Shown in pieces: positions 48,293 to 64,000 of a DNA stretch of 64,000 nt. Under the pieces are notes generated by a model. The model was not told the DNA's origin. It saw nothing but the letters and a program-made list of their open reading frames with translations, and searched no databases. Each line of letters begins with the position of its first letter. Within the stretch, counting starts at the first letter, position 1. The translations under genes were made by a program, and so were the position numbers. The DNA comes from Littorina saxatilis (taxonomy: Eukaryota; Mollusca; Gastropoda; Littorinimorpha; Littorinidae): contig NC_090250.1 in assembly GCF_037325665.1 (NCBI RefSeq), positions 33,640,015-33,704,014 on the forward strand, in the 5' to 3' direction.

Positions 48293-49597
48293 CTAGCGCC
48301 TGGCCAAGGATTCTACTGCTCTCAACACCTGCTGGCTGTCCATGTTTGATAGAGGAAGGCTGGTTTCTTTACCAAACTCTGTGGGATAGAAAAGCATTAT
48401 GACAGAATGTAATAGCACTCCACTATCATATGACAGCACCTGTCCAACAATTTATGCCTGTAGTGCATTAATATTCCTTGTCTGTCTGTAATAGCACAGA
48501 GACACATCTGGCTTTGTTGTTTAAATGAAAAGGATATGCTGATTTGTTTTATGTTAAACCAGCTTCTTGCATGTAGAACTGACCAAATTGGAACCAAATG
48601 CTGCTACTTTTCAACAAAAACTTCCTTGCATTTATACAAAAATCTGGAGATAATTCAGCTATGCATACATAACTAAATGTTGCAATCACTCATCCACGCA
48701 AAAACAAACATACAAACTTGAGGCACAAATGTTACACAATTCTTACCAAATCTGGCATAGACCTTCGGCTGGATTTCACTGCATTCCCTGACGAGGATTG
48801 GGAACTTAGGGTTGTGTTTTTTCATCTCCACATAGTGTTTTTCAATGAAGTCCCTGAAAATGACAACAACACATGTCATCTGCAGAATACATATATACGT
48901 GGGTGTTTTTTCCATCTTAACTTTAATAACCCTCAGGAGCAGTGCAAATTGCATGACTTAAACAAGAATCTAAGTCCCCTATTTTTAAGAAAGGATCAAA
49001 ATGATTACAATGTCTTCACGAAAAAGGTTACAACTCGCCGAAACTGCGAAAGTTATTTTTCAACTATGACAGCAAACTCCCATGAGGGTAAATCCACCTA
49101 TCAATTCTTCATCAGTTCTTTCACTCATATATATCTACCACTGCTATTACCAGTACAATGTACTCCAAATACTGTTTCTAGGAAACCTGAGAGAGCACCA
49201 ATATAGCATTGAATTCCCGCTGACTACCTCCAGTCAAGACACCCAAGAAGTGGGTGGAACGAATATCCAAGAGCTGCGACACAAAGACCCACTATAGGCC
49301 CTTGGCCTCGGATGGAAAAACAAGTGTATCCAAGTGTATCCAAGTGTAAGTGTACCACCACCCTCGCTCGACTGAAGCATGAAAAATAGCAGACGACTCG
49401 TTTTGATGACAAGACGATGCACTGATTCATTAATACTCTCGATTAAATAACACCAAAAAGGTGTAATCGTGGAGAGCATCACATATAACTGAAATTGGTG
49501 GGTACTACCTGACTCCCTTGCTTGCTGGAGATGTCTGACACAGGTGAATTCTTAATTCTCTCAAGTGCTTGCCGAAACGAACTGCCGCGGACGCCAT
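48293..49597 (-). CDS. NDUFA2: NADH:ubiquinone oxidoreductase subunit A2 (complex I B8)
   Basis: Accessory subunit of mitochondrial respiratory complex I with a thioredoxin-like fold. Coding exons are 49509-49597, 48747-48853 and 48293-48378; phases match (2, then 1) to give 93 residues, against 99 in human. Exon 1 reads [20 protein letters not shown], exon 2 [20 protein letters not shown] then [16 protein letters not shown], and exon 3 [20 protein letters not shown]. Cysteines at 20 and 54 keep the 34-residue spacing of the human redox pair (24 and 58). None of the three exons forms a long open frame on its own, so the gene is easy to miss. It is head to head with the NEK1-like gene and tail to tail with PLRG1. 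Confidence 0.95.
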
Positions 49598-50089
49598 TTT
49601 GACATTGAGTTTTGTGAAAAGTTGAATTGCTTAAAGAAAGTTTTAATTTCAAACCAAACCATTTTAATGCAAATTAAAGAACTAGCATCACTATTTCCAA
49701 GACATAAATTAAGTAGTTTTAATAATTTTAGATATATTTGTTTTTAATAGTGAAACCCACGTTGTGACTTGATCATACTTTTGGGCTAGAGCCTCCACTT
49801 CACACACCGGAAGTTGTACAACATAGTTTACATTGGTCACTGGCGGACAATAAGGGTTTGAGATCTGCTTACAGAAGCAACGAAATTATCTGGTTGTGTG
49901 TCACTGTCAGAGACTTTGCAAACTGTCTTGAAAATAGAGAAGATGATTTTTAGGAAATAATGAACTTGAGCAAGAGCCACACTTTTATATTAGGCTTACA
50001 TCTTGTCTGATTCGATGAGAAACTTCACTTTCTGTTCGTGGGGAAACGCATGATTTTAGCCTGTTTTGTTTCTCTGAGCATTCTCCATC
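49598..50089. promoter_or_regulatory. Bidirectional promoter of NDUFA2 and the NEK1-like gene
   Basis: 492 bp between the two start codons. ACCGGAAGT (49806-49814) is an ETS/GABP (NRF-2) site, fitting a nuclear gene for a mitochondrial protein. The surrounding CACCGGAAGTTG is identical to that in the ANAPC10/PLRG1 promoter. Confidence 0.7.
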
Positions 50090-62590
<12,501 letters not shown>

Positions 62591-62660
62591 TAAAATGAAA
62601 TTTACTGACTCATGCATATCTTGTTTTATTGCTCGCTCAGTGGGACCATCCAAAAGGTGT

Positions 62661-63952
62661 CCCTGCATTGCATGTGGCCTCTCATGACAGGTATTTGTCC
62701 CTGCATTGCATGTGGCCTCTCATGACAGGTATTTGTCCCTGCATTGCATGTGGCCTCTCATGACAGGTATTTTTTCATGCATTGCATGTGGCCTCTCATG
62801 ACAGGTATTTGTCCCTGCATTGCATGTGGCCTCTCATGACAGGTATTTGTCCCTGCATTGCATGTGGCCTCTCATGACAGGTATTTGTCCCTGCATTGCA
62901 TGTGGCCTCTCATGACAGGTATTTGTCCCTGCATTGCATGTGGCCTCTCATGACAGGTATTTGTCCCTGCATTGCATGTGGCCTCTCATGACAGGTATTT
63001 GTTCATGCATTGCATGTGGCCTCTCATGACAGGTATTTGTCCCTGCATTGCATGTGGCCTCTCATGACAGGTATTTGTGCCTGCATTGCATGTGGCCTCT
63101 CATGACAGGTATTTGTCCCTGCATTGCATGTGGCCTCTCATGACAGGCATTTGTCCCTGCATTGCATGTGGCCTCTCATGACAGGTATTTGTTCATGCAT
63201 TGCATGTGGCCTCTCATGACAGGTATTTGTCCCTGCATTGCATGTGGCCTCTCATGACAGGTATTTGTCCCTGCATTGCATGTGGCCTCTCATGACAGGT
63301 ATTTGTCCCTGCATTGCATGTGGCCTCTCATGACAGGTATTTGTCCCTGCATTGCATGTGGCCTCTCATGACAGGTATTTGTCCCTGCATTGCATGTGGC
63401 CTCTCATGACAGGTATTTGTTCATGCATTGCATGTGGCCTCTCATGACAGGTATTTGTCCCTGCATTGCATGTGGCCTCTCATGACAGGTATTTGTGCCT
63501 GCATTGCATGTGGCCTCTCATGACAGGTATTTGTCCCTGCATTGCATGTGGCCTCTCATGACAGGTATTTGTCCCTGCATTGCATGTGGCCTCTCATGAC
63601 AGGTATTTGTTCATGCATTGCATGTGGCCTCTCATGACAGGTATTTGTCCCTGCATTGCATGTGGCCTCTCATGACAGGTATTTGTCCCTGCATTGCATG
63701 TGGCCTCTCATGACAGGTATTTGTCCTTGCATTGCATGTGGCCTCTCATGACAGGTATTTGTACCTGCATTGCATGTGGCCTCTCATGACAGGTATTTGT
63801 CCTTGCATTGCATGTGGCCTCTCATGACAGGTATTTGTCCCTGCATTGCATGTGGCCTCTCATGACAGGTATTTGTCCCTGCATTGCATGTGGCCTCTCA
63901 TGACAGGTATTTGTCCCTGCATTGCATGTGGCCTCTCATGACAGGTATTTGT
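62661..63952 (+). repeat. 38-bp satellite, exactly 34 units, in NEK1-like intron 8
   Basis: Unit begins CCCTGCATTGCATGTGGCCT and ends CTCATGACAGGTATTTGT. It starts 72 nt after the last visible exon. Every unit has TGCATG and CAGGTATTT (one has CAGGCATTT). The only frequent variation is in the first bases (CCCTG, TCATG, GCCTG and a few others). These variants show an 11-unit higher-order period over units 4-25. Confidence 0.97.
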
Positions 63953-64000
63953 TCATGTATTTTTGTGCTTAAGTGTTTAAGGCACATGCAGGATTGATGT

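Noticed and set aside
62661-63952. Regular 38-bp repeats resembling a CRISPR array
   Set aside because: Units are contiguous with no unique spacers, and the window is eukaryotic.

Overview
This is animal nuclear DNA, almost certainly from a mollusc and probably a caenogastropod snail of the periwinkle (Littorina) type. Genes have many short exons with GT-AG introns, the six recognisable proteins are metazoan, and more than half of the window is repeats: tRNA-derived SINEs, LINE ends, Helitron-like elements, hAT-like and Tc1 elements, and long microsatellites. The species guess rests on memory of repeat families and is less certain than the gene calls.

Six protein-coding genes were rebuilt exon by exon, with reading phase checked at every junction. 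From left to right they alternate strictly in strand: MAT2B (-, first two coding exons), an HJURP/Scm3-like centromere protein (+, complete), ANAPC10 (-, complete), PLRG1 (+, complete), NDUFA2 (-, complete) and a NEK1-like kinase (+, first eight coding exons, running off the right edge). They form three head-to-head pairs: MAT2B/HJURP-like with 1.9 kb between start codons, ANAPC10/PLRG1 with 193 bp, and NDUFA2/NEK1-like with 492 bp. Neighbouring pairs meet tail to tail. The two short shared promoters carry the same ETS-type 12-mer CACCGGAAGTTG. The genes serve separate housekeeping jobs: S-adenosylmethionine synthesis, centromere loading, ubiquitin ligation in mitosis, splicing, respiratory complex I and a cilium/DNA-damage kinase. 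Shared promoters link them, not a pathway.

Layout: 1-4.1 kb MAT2B with a DIRS-like fossil and a SINE in its first intron; 4.1-6 kb divergent promoter region; 6-22 kb HJURP-like gene, whose 8 kb first intron holds an intact Tc1 transposon, MITEs, a SINE and two LINE fragments; 22-26.4 kb intergenic with a hAT-type MITE, two SINEs and a hairpin MITE; 26.4-31.7 kb ANAPC10, whose first intron is a tangle of inverted microsatellites and transposon pieces; 31.9-47.6 kb PLRG1, with a 4.2 kb TTAA-flanked element in intron 1; 48.3-49.6 kb NDUFA2; 50-64 kb NEK1-like gene with Helitron-like copies, a second DIRS-like fossil, a 2.5 kb inverted-repeat transposon and, at the right edge, a 38-bp satellite.

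The most notable items are the HJURP/Scm3 candidate with a triplicated splice acceptor inside its CENP-A-binding domain, the 34-copy satellite that places a UGCAUG (Rbfox-type) motif in every unit just downstream of a kinase exon, and two related families of Helitron-like elements with one nested insertion that shows the target-site behaviour.
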